From: Trichodelitschia bisporula
Taxonomy: Eukaryota > Ascomycota > Dothideomycetes > Phaeotrichales > Phaeotrichaceae
DNA: 64,000 bases
Assembly: GCA_010356995.1 (NCBI GenBank)
Contig: ML996691.1
Location: 1,124,021-1,188,020 of the forward strand
Direction of reading: 5' to 3'
The notes under the pieces are model-generated. The model saw nothing but the letters and a program-made list of their open reading frames with translations, was not told the origin of the DNA and ran no database searches. Positions 35,901 to 47,178 of this stretch are shown one piece after another (position 1 is the first letter of the stretch; each line of letters opens with the position of its first letter). A program made the translations under genes and the position numbers.

Positions 35901-38900
35901 GGGAGCTTCCTTCTTGTTCAAGATGCGCCCGAAAGCAGACCAGATGGACGTGCCTGCTGCGGCGGCCTGAGAGGGCGTCTCGGACGGTGGAGGGCGTGGG
36001 GGTGATGATTCGAATGGCAAGCTGTCAGGGTCGGGGAATTCCTCGATTTCGCCCAGGGAAGCTGGGAGGTCGCGGGATGACGTTGGTTGGCTTTCTTCTA
36101 CCCGTTCCATCTGCTTGGAAGTGAGCTCCGCCGCTTTGGCAAGAGGCTGAGGCGCTGGCTTCTCCTTTTCAACACGCAGCAGTTGCTCCAGCGCCGCCTC
36201 GGGCGTGACAACACCCGTCATGTGAAGATCCGGATCGATTCCGCTGTCAAACATAGGGACCGATTCTGAAGGTGCGCGCAGCAGGGGCGCCTTGTCTGGG
36301 ACTGGTAGGGCCTTGGAAGCTTCCTCTTGGATCGGCTCCAGGGGTGTAGCATGGAACACCGCCGTCGTCTCCGGTGCGAGAGGAATCTCGCGCTTGTCCG
36401 TGACCACTTCGAGCACATCCGTCGGAATATCCTTCGGCACCACTGGCATCGACTCGGCGAGCTCAGGAAGGCGTTTGTTGGCGATAGGGCCAGTCTGGAT
36501 CGACAACGGCTCCACGCCCTTCTTCTTCTTCTTGCCCTTGCCTTTGCTCGTCGGGGTCACCTGTCCAACCTCCCCGCTCTCAACCCACGACTCGACTGTT
36601 GCCCGCGAATCCTGGCCAGTGATGTGCTCAAGCTCGGCGGAGGTGAGTTCTTTAATCTCAGAGGACGGCTCGGGGACAGGTTCAGCGGGTGTCTTGCCCT
36701 TGTTCTTCTTCTTCTTTTTCTTGGACTTGGAAGAAGCCTGAGAGGGAGCGATGGACACTTCTTTGGACGATGCTTCGGCGTCATCAGTCGGAAACTGCCG
36801 TGTTTCGTCCTTGGAGGCTTCGGATGATAGGAGTTCACGAGCCGCAAGCCCAGCAGCGGCACCGAGGGCGGTAGCCGCGACGACGCCAGTACCAGAGTGC
36901 TCACCACGGACGCCAACTTCCTGTCCGGGCGTTTCGTCCAGATCTCGCGCAGCTTCACCCGCCTTCCTTGTCGGCGTAGCATGTTGCACGGCAGGCTCGC
37001 GACCCCGCGTGGGCGAAACGCGCACCTCAGCCTCAGCGGCAGACTCCTCAGCATCCGACTGCCTCCAATGCTCAGGATACGGGTCCTCATCCCCGTCCTC
37101 AGATACACTCCGATCCGACGTCCCAAGCGGATGATTCGAAAACGTGTCCGCCGTCGGAGTCGCCTGCTGCGAGTCGAGATATTCGCTCGAGCGCTGGCTG
37201 CGCGTATCGATCTGCAAACCGAGGCCCTCGAACGGATCTTGGAAGTTCATCGGCGATTCAAGCGACGAACGCGTCGATCGCGCGTCTTCGTCGACTTCCT
37301 GCACTGATGGCGCACGGGAAGTAGCTGTGCTCTCGGGCAGAGCGGGGAGCACGGGGAGGATAGAGTCGATCTCGGGCGTGCGGCGGTTGCGCTCGGGCAG
37401 GTACAAGGGCCGCAGTTCTTGTGTGTTGACCCTGTATTCAAGCGAGGGCGTCTTGGAGTGCCGCCGCGAGTGTGTCCATGGTGAAGTTGGCGAATCGGCT
37501 GCCGGGGATGCACCGGCGGGAGAGCTGTTGCGGCCCCAGCGGAGGGCGATGGGAATGGCTGTTGTCGATGCGGCGCGGAGCTTTTCCAATGTTGGCCGCG
37601 GAGGAGTCTTGGGCTCCTGGTATGGCGAGCCGGGCCTGCTTCTGGGGAGGGCGGGAAGATCCTCGAGAGAGTTGACATCGATGGGAGATGCTGGTCGTGA
37701 TGGTGGCAGCTGAGGTAGGCTTGCAAGATCCAGATAATCCAATGCCGGGAGAGAGCGTGCCACTGGGTGAGGCGCAAGGTCTTTGTAGGATGTGCTTGGT
37801 CTGCTCTCAGGCGAGTCAAGCAGATCATGTACACTGAAGAACTCGGGCAGCTTTCGTTGGATGACGGGAGTTTCGGGTAAGTCCCTTGCTTCAACATGAA
37901 TGGGGGAAGGAGGCCTGCTGTCTGGAAGGCCGGGGAGATGAAGAACTGAGCCCACGTCAATAGGGGATGATGGGCGAGTAGGCGGAAGGGAAGGGAGGTC
38001 CACGAGAGAACCCACGGTGATAGGAGACGAAGGCCGAGTGAGAGGAAGAGTGGGGAGGTCTCGAAGGCTGCCAACAAGAATTGGAGATGACGGGCGAGTG
38101 GTAGGTAAAGATGGAAGGTCTCGCATGCTGCCAACCAGGATAGGAGATGAAGGACGAGTAGTCGGCAAAGAAGGGAGGTCCCGTAGGCTCCCAACCAAAA
38201 TAGGAGAGGATGGCCGAGTGCTCGGAAGGGAGGGAAGGTCGTTCACACTTCCCACAAGTATTGGCGAAGATGGCCGCGTGGTCGGCAACGAGGGGAGATC
38301 TTTCAGACTTCCTACCAATATCGGCGAGGAAGGCCGGGTAGTCGGCAAAGAGGGAAGATCTTTCAGACTTCCTACCAATATCGGGGAGGAAGGTCGAGTC
38401 GTCGGTAGGGATGGAAGATCCACCAGGCTTCCAACGAGAATCGGAGACGAGGGCCGCGTCGCCGGCAACGAGGGAAGATCACGCACGCTCCCGATCAAGA
38501 TCGGCGAAGACGGCCGCGTCCCCGGCAGCGAGGGTAAGTCCATAACGCTGCCGACCAGCAAGGGCGACGAGGGCCGCGATCCAGGGAGCGAGGGGAGATC
38601 AAGGACACTCCCGACTAGCAGAGGAGAGGTCGGCCGCGACTCCGGCAAGTCCGGCAAGTCGACGGTGCGACCAACGGCAATGGGCGAGGAAGGACGGGTA
38701 CTCGGAAGAGAAGGCAAATCGACAGCGCGGCCCACAGCGACAGGGCTCGAAGGCCGCGAGCCGGGCAAGGACGGCAAATCCACCGCGCGACCAACATCAA
38801 CAGGCGACGAAGGCCTCGTCGACGGCAAAGAAGGGAGATCGACACTCCTGCCGACATCGATAGGACTGGCAGGCCGGCTATGCGGGAGCAGCACGCTGAG

Positions 38901-41900
38901 CGCGGAAGTGAGAGTGCTAGCGGGCAGAGGGTCTACACTCTCATCCTCTGCCCGCACCCCTAAAAAAGACAGGTTCTTCTTGTCTCCGTTGCGCGTGTTG
39001 TCCCTAGGTTTGAAGTCCTCGGCGCTCAGCACGTCTTCCACGATGTCGTCGGGCGGTTGGCGCGGGTACCGGGACACGGGCCGCTCGGCGCCTTTGTCGT
39101 AGTCGTACATACCTTGATCTCGCTTGCTGCTGTGGTCGCCGGCGCTGGACCGCCTGCGCGACCGTTCTCGCTCTTCGCCGGTGCTGGACCTGCTCGAGCG
39201 GTTTTTGCTGGGCTCGGACGCGGTAGGCTTGTTGAACATGGCCATAAAGCCGGACTTTGAGCTGTCTCCTGACTTGCGCTTCTTCTCGTCATAGGCCTTG
39301 GACGTAGAAGCGGAAGAGACGACAGACGGAGCATCGCTGCCACGGCGGGGTCGTCCAGATTCGGTCTCTCCAGGCTCAGAAGCGGGATACTTGCGGCTGC
39401 GGCGCGGAGACTCGGACTCGTCGTCTCGAGGTTTGCGTACTTTCCTTCTTCTTCTCCTGCGCGTGCCGTCGCTTCCAATGACTGATGGGGTTGACTCAGT
39501 AACAGCCGAGATACTCGAGCGCGCTTGGCTGTCGTCATCGCTATCAGACGAAGGATCGTAGTCGTCTTCTGATGGAGCTTCCTGGACGGCCTCTGCACCA
39601 ACGGTTGCGTCACGAATATCGCTATAGGAGCGACGTGATATGTAGCCAGAATCATCCGTGGATGGCACGCGTTCAGAGTCGTCGGTATGGACGCCGTGGT
39701 CAGCACCGGTTGGAGTGGAGACAGGCTCCTTCGCTTTGGACTTCGACTTTTGGGTCGCCGCTACTGCTGCTGCAACTGTGCCCCAAGGGGCAGCAGACGA
39801 CTTCGAAGACGCCTTAGTAGACTTCACCGAGTCTGCCTCGTCCTTGAGGTCCCTCCTTCGCGACGTCGGCTCACCTTGCTCATCACTTGGAAAGCCACCC
39901 GGAATTTTCTTCGACTCAGGAGGAGGGGTCTCGTCATAGACTTCGCCTTCTATGAAGCCAGGATGCTTGGGCGTCGGACGCAAATCAAGCTCTAATTCGG
40001 GGATTTCGTACGGATCCGGCTCAACCACAACAGGCGTGACCTCCGGGGAATGCGACTCGATGATTTTTTCCGGATACACTTCCCGCTCCTCGGTAGGTGT
40101 CGACATGTCGTACCGTGCCACAGTGTCGCCGTTCTCTGCTTCCACGACGATTTCGCTCTGGTCCTGAGGCTTGGAGTCCGCCCCAGACCGGAAGTAGGAA
40201 GTCTGATGAGACGGATCCGGTGTCTGAACCTCATAGTACGGAGTCACCACGTCGTAGTGGAAGGTTTCTCTTTCCTCCTCAGCCCACTTGACCGACTTCG
40301 AGGGTTCTACTTCAGTCGGTGCCGCAACCGGTTCCGCTGCAGCAGGTTCCTCCTTTGGCTTGATCTCCGGTGAGGGCATAGGCGAGAATCCCTTCACCGA
40401 GCCAGAAGTACTTCCAGGAGGCGTGGGCGCAATGAGTTTGAGCGACGGAATAGGCCACGGTGCCATGAATCCATCCTTGCTTGTGGTGAAGGCGTACTGC
40501 GGGTGATATGGAGGTGCATGTGTAATACGGCTGAGCGTCAGGTCAGGCACCATATGCGGCTCCATGTCGCCATTAGGATCAATTTTTGGCGAGGGAGCGG
40601 CGCTATGATCGCGTAGCTCGGGCGGGGCGAAGAACTCAGCAGGGCTGACGGGGACCTCGTTATAGCGCTCCTCGAAGTCGTCCAGGACCTTGTCCGCGGC
40701 ATCGCGCGATTTGGCCTCGCGTGCGTTCCTCTCAGCCTGGCGTGCTTCGGCCTCGCGTGCCTTCCTCTCGGCTTCGCGCGCCCTCTTCTTAACGAAGTAG
40801 TCCGGTGCGAAGACATCCTCCTCGTGGAAGGAGTCAATCTCAACATTGCTCGGCTCGACATGGACGATGGCAGCTGGGGCCACGGCAACAACACTCGGTT
40901 GCGCAACCTTTGGCTCGACACCGACTGTGGAAGCGGCTTCGCGGTAAGAGGGTTCGACCTTGCGAGGCCGATCCTCCCGACTTGTACTGTCGCGCTCTTT
41001 ACCCTTCACAGAATCGGCGTACGAGACAACGGCGGCACCGGCTGCAGCGCCAACGGCTCCTGCCAGAATGGCTTCGGTGATGCCAGAACTGTTATTGTCT
41101 TCGTCGGCATACTTTGGCTGCTTGCGTCCCTTGTCGGATTGCGTCTTGCTGATGTCATATGCGCCTTGGCGTCCGGAGTCGTCGGCGTAACGTTTCCGCT
41201 CGAGCTCCACACGGGCCTCGCGCGTTTCGTAAGAGGCCTGCCGCATTCGGTCGGCCTCGTATTCTTCCCGGCGCAGTCGGTCAGCTTGTTCTTGTTCCCG
41301 ACGCCTGCGATCAGCTTCATCGCGTTCACAGCGCAGGTCCGCCGCCTCCCGCTCTCGACGCTGGCGCTCAGCCTCTTCCTGTTGACGCAGGCGATCAGCG
41401 TCCTCCTGTTGGCGCACGCGATCAGCCTCAACCTGCTTCCGTCGCAGCTGCTCAACCCGATCCCGTTCCCGCTGGAGTTGCAACTGCTCAGCCCGCTCAC
41501 GCTCAAGATGCTGCTTCCTCTCCGCCTCCTCCCACTCACGGCGAATGCGCTCGGCTTGTTCCCGCTCGCGCTGCAACTGCTGAGCCTGTTCACGCTCGCA
41601 CTGCTCCAACAACTGAGCCTCACGCTCACGCTGCTGCTGCAAAAGCTGAGCCTGGTCCCGCTCGCGCTGTTGCTGCTGTCGAGCCAGCTCACTCTCGCGG
41701 CGCTGCTGTTCAACCTTGCGTCGTTCTTCCTGAGCCTCGTACTCCAGGCGCTTCTTCTCCTTCTCGCGCCAGGCACGCTCCTCCTCGTCGCGCTGCTGGA
41801 GACGTTTCTGCCGCTCCGACTCCGTATCGTAGCGTCCCGTAAGGCGCTGATCGCGCTCGGGGGTGCTCTCCACGAAGCGGACGCCTTGGCCTTGGCTGTC

Positions 41901-44900
41901 TTTGCGCCGTGCTTGCTGTGCTTTCTGTGCAATGATAGATCCCCCGATGATGCCTCCGATAACGGGAGCGATCACCGAAGCTTCATCACGTCGAGGTGAC
42001 TTGCGACGGCGAGGAGGAAGCACGGGAGCCCGGTCGCTATCTGACGAGGAGCTGTGTCTAGAGTGCCGACGCCTATTCTTCTGCTGATAGCGAGGGTCTG
42101 GACGAGGGGGCTTTGGCGGGTTGGTGTAGTCAATCGGAGGGCCGTCTGGCGCGGTATATGTCTGCGCATTATACACAGAGTTCCGGATCGGAGCCTGAGG
42201 CTGCGGCTGTTCGTAGCGGGTGCTTCCCTGTCGGGATGGCCGTGTCGGCAATCCAGGTACAGCTTCGTAGCGACCAGGTTCATCCGTGAGAACTGGATGA
42301 ACAGGTACAATGCTCGGTGACGTTGTGATAGACGCTGCAACGCTTCCCTCAATGAAGGAAGCGTTCGGTGGGGTGAAATTCGCGTCGCCGTACCCAAGCG
42401 TCAAACTCTCCTGCGACGGCTTCTTACTTTGCCTCCTCGGCCATCGCCAGCTCCACTTTGTCACGCCGGAGCCATTCGAAGCCAGCGAGTCGCTACTCTT
42501 CCGAGCGGCGCTCTGTGCCTTGTAAAAGTCGCCAAAGGCAAGCGCAGAATCGTGGGAAGATGCGTTATCCGGAACATCTCCCTCATCCTCCCACTCTCCC
42601 TCGTCATCACCAGCCAGAACTCCAGAGTACCGTCCCGAAGATTTGCTTGGCTTGCTCGGTGCGATACCTCTGGTTCCCGGGTGCTGATTACGGCCCTTTT
42701 GCCTTCCCTGAGCGGCTTGCAGTGCCATGGTGGTAGCGCCAATACTCAGCAGCGTCTCGTTCAGCCGCTCCGTCGAGGTTTGGCGCTTGTGCTTGCGCTG
42801 CCGCAGTGATTCATTCGATTTACGGCGCTTGTGCCTCCGAGCATCTGTGCCATAGACAAGGCCGTTGTCGGCGGACGAGGACGCATTCCCGAGGCTGAAA
42901 AAGGATTTATTCCGCTGATGCTGCTTCTGCTTCTGCTTCTTCGTAGAAAACAGCCCGCCGAACAGACCCCCGCCAGCCGAGACATTTTCCTTTGAGGACC
43001 ACGCCAGAGACTGGTTCGAACGCCGCGAGGGACCATCATTCCGGTACACACCATCGACACTATCAGAACTCCCCTGGCGACCATGGTGCACACGGATATA
43101 TTCCTCGGAAGGTGACTTGGTCCGCCTCTGTCGTCGTCTGTCCTGGGTGGCAGCGATGGCAGATCCAGCAATCGCGGCTCCGGCAACGGCTCCAAGGCCG
43201 CCCGACATCCGTTCGCGGGATCTAGAACGGGAGCTGGAAGAATGGCGCCGAGTCCTCTCATAAAAGTAGGTGTTCGAATCGCGCCTTGATTCGGTGGGAA
43301 CACGCTCCAGGGATCGGCTTCGTCGACGTCGTGGCGCTTGAAAGGTCGAAGCGCTGACTCCGGTTCCACGGTCAAGAGATCTGCTGCGACGCCTGGTAAC
43401 ACCGCGGGATGTCTCGCTCGCCCTGTCGTCACGCACAGCAACTGACTCCCGCGAATCCATCCGACGGCCAGATCTGACGCTGTAGGTATCGTCGAAGTCT
43501 CCTTTGTGGTTGGTGATTGCGTTACCGACTTTCCCGGCACCATACGCCGCAGTACCCGCTAGGGCGGCAGTTGCCAACAGGTTCGTTTTGCTACGGCGCT
43601 TCTCGCTGTCAGAGGAATGATACCCGCTGTACCGCGATTCCTTGCTGATTCGACCAGTGGTGTGCAACTCGCCAGATCTGCCGAATTCGTCAGACCTTCT
43701 CTCACGAAGATTTCCCGAGGTGCGACGCCGAGGCCGGTGCTTGCGCGGCGCATCGCTTGGAGTAGTGCGAGGGTCGAAGCAATCCTTGCAGACGCCGATG
43801 TACTCCATGTACTCCTCCATCTTCTGCACGTCTTCGTGATCCTTCCACCAGTCCACGAGCTTGCTGATGGGGTTAAGACGCCTCCGCTCCATCATCTCCG
43901 ATGCGTTTCCAGAATAGTGTATATTGTGGCTCCCTGGGGGGCGATTGAACCCGTTTGTGGGCAGCGAAGCGGAGTGGTGGTGCGAAGCCTGGTGCGAAGC
44001 CTGGTGAGCCGAGTGTTGATGGTGAAGAGCATATGCGCCAGCAGCCAACCCTGCCGCCCCAGCGGCATATGCGCCGGTTTGAGAGTCGGACGAATGCTTT
44101 CCAGGCTTCCCGCTCGAGGAACCACCTTGGGGCCTCGTGGGAGTAGGCGGACCATATGTCCCAGCCGTTGGCCCTGGGCCATTCTGGTACGAGCCAACAC
44201 CGCCACTCATGCTTGTGGAGGAAGCCTGCTGGTAGTACGACGTGCCGCTGTTCTCCACATGTGAGCTTGGAGACTGCGTATGGCTCCCAGCATGGCTGAG
44301 TCCATAGCCAACAGCAGCTGCGCCGGCAAGGGCAGCCGCAGCAGGGACTCCGCTGCTGGATGGCTTCGAAGAGTAACTGGGCTGGCGGCCCGGGCGCGGA
44401 GAATTCTGCTGCGAGCTAGCCAGGACGGCAGGACTAGGAACGCTCTGGGGCCGAGGGGGCCTGGTAGGGGTTGCTGAAGGGCTGGTGGACGGCTGTCCTG
44501 GAGGCGGCCCACCACCAAAATAGTCATTAGCGGTACCTTGACCTGTCTCTTGAGGAGGCGCGGGGGTCGCGTGGGGCGTCATTAGGTGCGGTTGTGTACT
44601 CGCGATGACCTTTGGCGGCTCCGGGCGAACTCCGGGTTGCGTCAAAACGGACTGTCCATGGTCGCCGTAGTATTCGGCAGCCAGACCAGGGCTCGGAGCT
44701 GGGCCAACAGCCGGTTGGTACGGGAAGGGATGCTCATATGTGGAAGGGTCCTGGCCAGGAAACTGGTTCGTAACCTGCGGAGTCGGGTAACTGTTCTGAT
44801 GAGGGAGAGGAGGGGCCGCTACAGGCCCTTGACCGGGAAACTGGCCCACACCCGAAGCCGGCGCATTCGAAGGGACGTTGCTCTGAAAATCGTCCATGGC

Positions 44901-45401
44901 CCTACTCGACGCGTACTCGGGCTGGTCCAGTCCTCGGTCACTCTCACGCCTGTCACCGGTCCTACTCCGCCTCTTGGTGCGGTCTTTGCGCTTGCTGTCA
45001 CGCTCGCGACTCCGCGACCGATCCTTAGAGCTATAATTCCGGTCGCCGCGGTCGCGACTGGACGACCTCTGACGGCGCGTGCCAGCCCTGCTCTCCGTAA
45101 CATACGAGGCATTATCATCCAGCGTTGTGCGGCGATGAGTGCGGTCGGCGCCGATGTAGTCGGACCCCCTATCACGGGACGGGGCCGTCGCATAAGATGA
45201 CGCAACGGAATCGCCGTCTACGGGAGGGTACGCAGAGGTTCGAGAGGGGGTGCGACGGGTACGAGATTCGTCGGCAGGCGGATTTCGGGACGTGGAGGAT
45301 GAGACGACAGACTCGGGGCGATTTCGAGACGACGAAGATTCGCCTTTGCGCCGGGGACTCGGCGGCGTTGCATCGCTCTTCTTCCCGCCGAAAGGCCACA
45401 T
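17929..45401 (-). CDS. lah: Giant leashin-type protein (LAH; 'involucrin repeat protein'), predicted Woronin-body/septal tether
   Basis: Predicted CDS complement(join(17929..18512, 18558..19524, 19581..45401)), 9,123 aa (roughly 1 MDa). Exon 1 is an uninterrupted 25,821-bp frame. The 56-bp intron (GTAAGT...GCTAAT...AACAG) joins EMEGVL to EGWGDRTGSP; the 45-bp intron (GGCTAAC...CTCAG) joins LTEVG to PQRAVAQW. The N-terminus is RS/R-rich with a conserved globular block at about 500-545 (RLNPISKLVDWWKDHEDVQK, EYIGVCKDCFDP). A Q/R/E helix lies at about 1180-1405, a 20-residue repeat array at about 2175-2494, then thousands of acidic, Pro/Val/Glu-rich residues punctuated by lysine clusters. The C-terminus (about 8610-9123) has a long coiled coil (HIAELQTKVDQLASDKRALQ) and a helical domain (DEDYFDEACQKLCQHVQQWV). 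This layout matches leashin, which tethers Woronin bodies to septal pores in Neurospora and Aspergillus. The family name is inferred from architecture and remembered resemblance, not from a search. Confidence 0.8.
26486..26792 (-). repeat. Two-copy 58-residue unit in leashin with PDGATIIVVPE motif
   Basis: Unit 1 (26792-26619) and unit 2 (26618-26486, partial) are in-frame tandem copies with a 174-bp offset. Both contain IGPDGATIIVVPEI followed by ATADLRFPSPEPSE. The sequence is hydrophobic and well ordered in character, unlike its surroundings. Confidence 0.9.
28000..28830 (-). repeat. Three-copy LSAKELRKLAKKAKK module in leashin
   Basis: The motif APALSAKELRKLAKKAKK occurs three times at about residues 5530-5780, each followed by a threonine/alanine/aspartate spacer and AQPFQTPAPAEPE or a close variant. 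The basic amphipathic helix replaces the poly-lysine clusters seen in neighbouring modules. Copies one and three share the spacer more closely with each other than with copy two. Confidence 0.88.
30855..33835 (-). repeat. Seven-copy long module in leashin (lysine cluster + STPAV + DPLSK + LPEVKE)
   Basis: Seven modules of variable length follow each other at about residues 3850-4850. Each consists of a basic cluster such as KKSKKKKKGSTSASI, the motif STPAVEAEDPLSKxLPVEE, then a hydrophobic/acidic VPEVKEVxxxxPE motif, and a long Val/Pro/Glu spacer. The conserved core recurs at nearly invariant order while the spacers differ, so the core seems to be under constraint. The later copies (near 31300 and 30900) are the most alike, suggesting recent duplication. 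Confidence 0.9.
37920..38879 (-). repeat. Sixteen-copy 60-bp coding array in leashin (20-residue unit)
   Basis: The interval is exactly 960 bp, sixteen in-frame 60-bp units. The consensus is TRPSSPILVGSLRDLPSLPT. The first copies read SRPASPIDVGRSVDLPSLPS and VDVGRAV variants; the middle copies, near 38280-38400, are almost identical at DNA level. Two units in succession carry SLKDLPSLPT. A degenerate seventeenth unit (SRPPSPIHVEARDLPETP) follows, and two related motifs (SRPASPIDVNSLEDLPALPR) occur slightly further on, near 37620-37720. Each unit has an SP dipeptide that could be a proline-directed kinase site. Confidence 0.95.
41180..41870 (-). other. Leashin segment: 230-residue Q/R/E-rich helix (coiled coil or single alpha-helix)
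   Basis: Residues about 1178-1405 of the giant protein are almost entirely Glu, Arg, Gln, Ala, Leu and Asp in heptad-like order, with recurring units such as LRQQEEAERQRRERE and ADRVRQQEDADRLRQQ. No proline interrupts it, unlike the rest of the protein. This is the only long helical stretch outside the C-terminus, and it could be a rigid spacer or dimerisation rod. Confidence 0.75.
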
Positions 45402-47178
45402 TGTGACGCGCAGCGCCGTGCGCTATATGGGTATTGTTTGGTACGGCTGCTTTGAGCTTGAGGTTGTTGCGTCGCGTCGTTTCTTGGGCCAACGATGGCT
45501 GGGATGCCGTTCAAAACATGTTCGGGAGTGCGGAAGCTGGGAGTTGTTGTGGGCTCTAAGGGCGTGCACTGGCCGTTATGTCTCGTTCAGTTTCGTGATA
45601 ATGGTACAAATAAAGTGGCGCAAATTGAAGATATCTTCAAGGAACGACGCTACTGATCGCGATCGTGGTTCTGCTCGCGATGGGGGGATTGTTGAAGATG
45701 GGATGAGATGAAGTTGGTGGTTGGGAAGTGACTCTCTAGGGTGTTTGGATTGGGAGGTGAGAGCTTGCGCCTGTGCTTGGGGGGGGGCTTTGGGGCTGGG
45801 CGGCTCTCAAGCGCGCTTGTGACCGCATAGACCGGCCCGCTGTTTTCTGTCCACTCGTAGAGCTCGACGGCACTCGCTAAACACCTTCGAAGGGCATAAA
45901 AGTCATGGATCATGCACTTGAAGACGCACGGTAAGGGATCTAGGTGGGAGAAGAGGGTACTCAAGGGTTAGGCGGGGGGTAGCCTACTACTACGGGAGGG
46001 TCAACGGATAGAATGCGCTGCATGCAGTATGGGTTATGCTGCGAGAAGCACTGGAGTGGTGTCTGGATGGTCATCTCACGACAGTACTAGAAACTAGTTC
46101 TAAGCGGCACAACCACACAGCGAAATCGCATTAACCACCAAACAGCAAAGGAGCCTCAACTACGAGTATCGATTTGACCGCCTTGTGCTTGAGCGACGCA
46201 CACCGCCATCTGCAGTCGTTCACCTCCAATATCGAGTCATCCCGTAACTCTGGGAGAGCCAGATGGAATAGATTAATCTGCCCGGGTCGGAGAACTGCTT
46301 GTTATTATGGTTGCCGTGGTGCCGTGGATCCCGCTTAATTTTAGGGCGGGGAACATCATCTCGAACTTGCATCTAATTTGGATCCGATAGCGCCAAATTT
46401 GGACTATTCTGTCGCAAAATTGGATGGCTAAAATGCCGTTGATAAGGAAAAGCAGAATGATGCTGCTCTTGATCGGACCGAAGAGTGTTGCGATTTGTGT
46501 TGATTTTGGAAGTGCCAGGTAAATGATCAAAAAATGCTCGCAATCTGTCTTGCCTAAGAGCACGTCTGATGTAGAGAAAGCTACCATCCACGTTTGATGT
46601 CTAGACACGTAGAGCGCAGTAGACAATGTCGTGTACTCCGTATGTACTCGACCCGAAAGTCTTGAACCTTCTGTGTACTCCACATATCAGTGCCGTATCA
46701 CTTATTTCTCTTAAGCAGCGACGTCGATTCGTCGTGGACCCACCGAGTATGCACAGCATCCACTATGTCATACCGTGCCCGCATTGTGGCAAGTTTGTAT
46801 GCAGAGGGAATCGAGATTATGGATGGGTCATTCAATTGGATTACTTCTCTAGCGTATCTTCGTGCAGTAACACAATAACTAGCTGCCAGCTGTTGGGCAT
46901 CCTACTGGCCCAATCAACCCTTCTCGCCTTCCCATCCTGGCCTCTCGCAGCTCAAACACCTGCACCATTGGCCAATCTTCCCAAAGACAAGGTTCAATGC
47001 GTTAAGGCGCAGCTGAAGGCACCAGTAGCTCGCCACAAGCGGCCGAGTTTCAGAAAGCTGCATATGTAGCTCGTCGGAGAAAGCTACGCCGAGGATGCCA
47101 ACTTGGAGCAAACAAAAGTTGAACCGTCCTAGACAGGTGCTGCAGTTCCGACGTCTGTCCAGACACTTGGCCGGCCTC
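45402..47178. other. Intergenic region upstream of leashin
   Basis: About 1.8 kb separate the leashin start codon (minus strand) from the 3' end of the CstF-64 gene (also minus). It should contain the leashin promoter and 5' leader near 45402-46000 and the CstF-64 3' UTR near 47178. The short frames on both strands have no family resemblance. A G run near 45780-45788 is the only conspicuous simple sequence. Confidence 0.5.
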
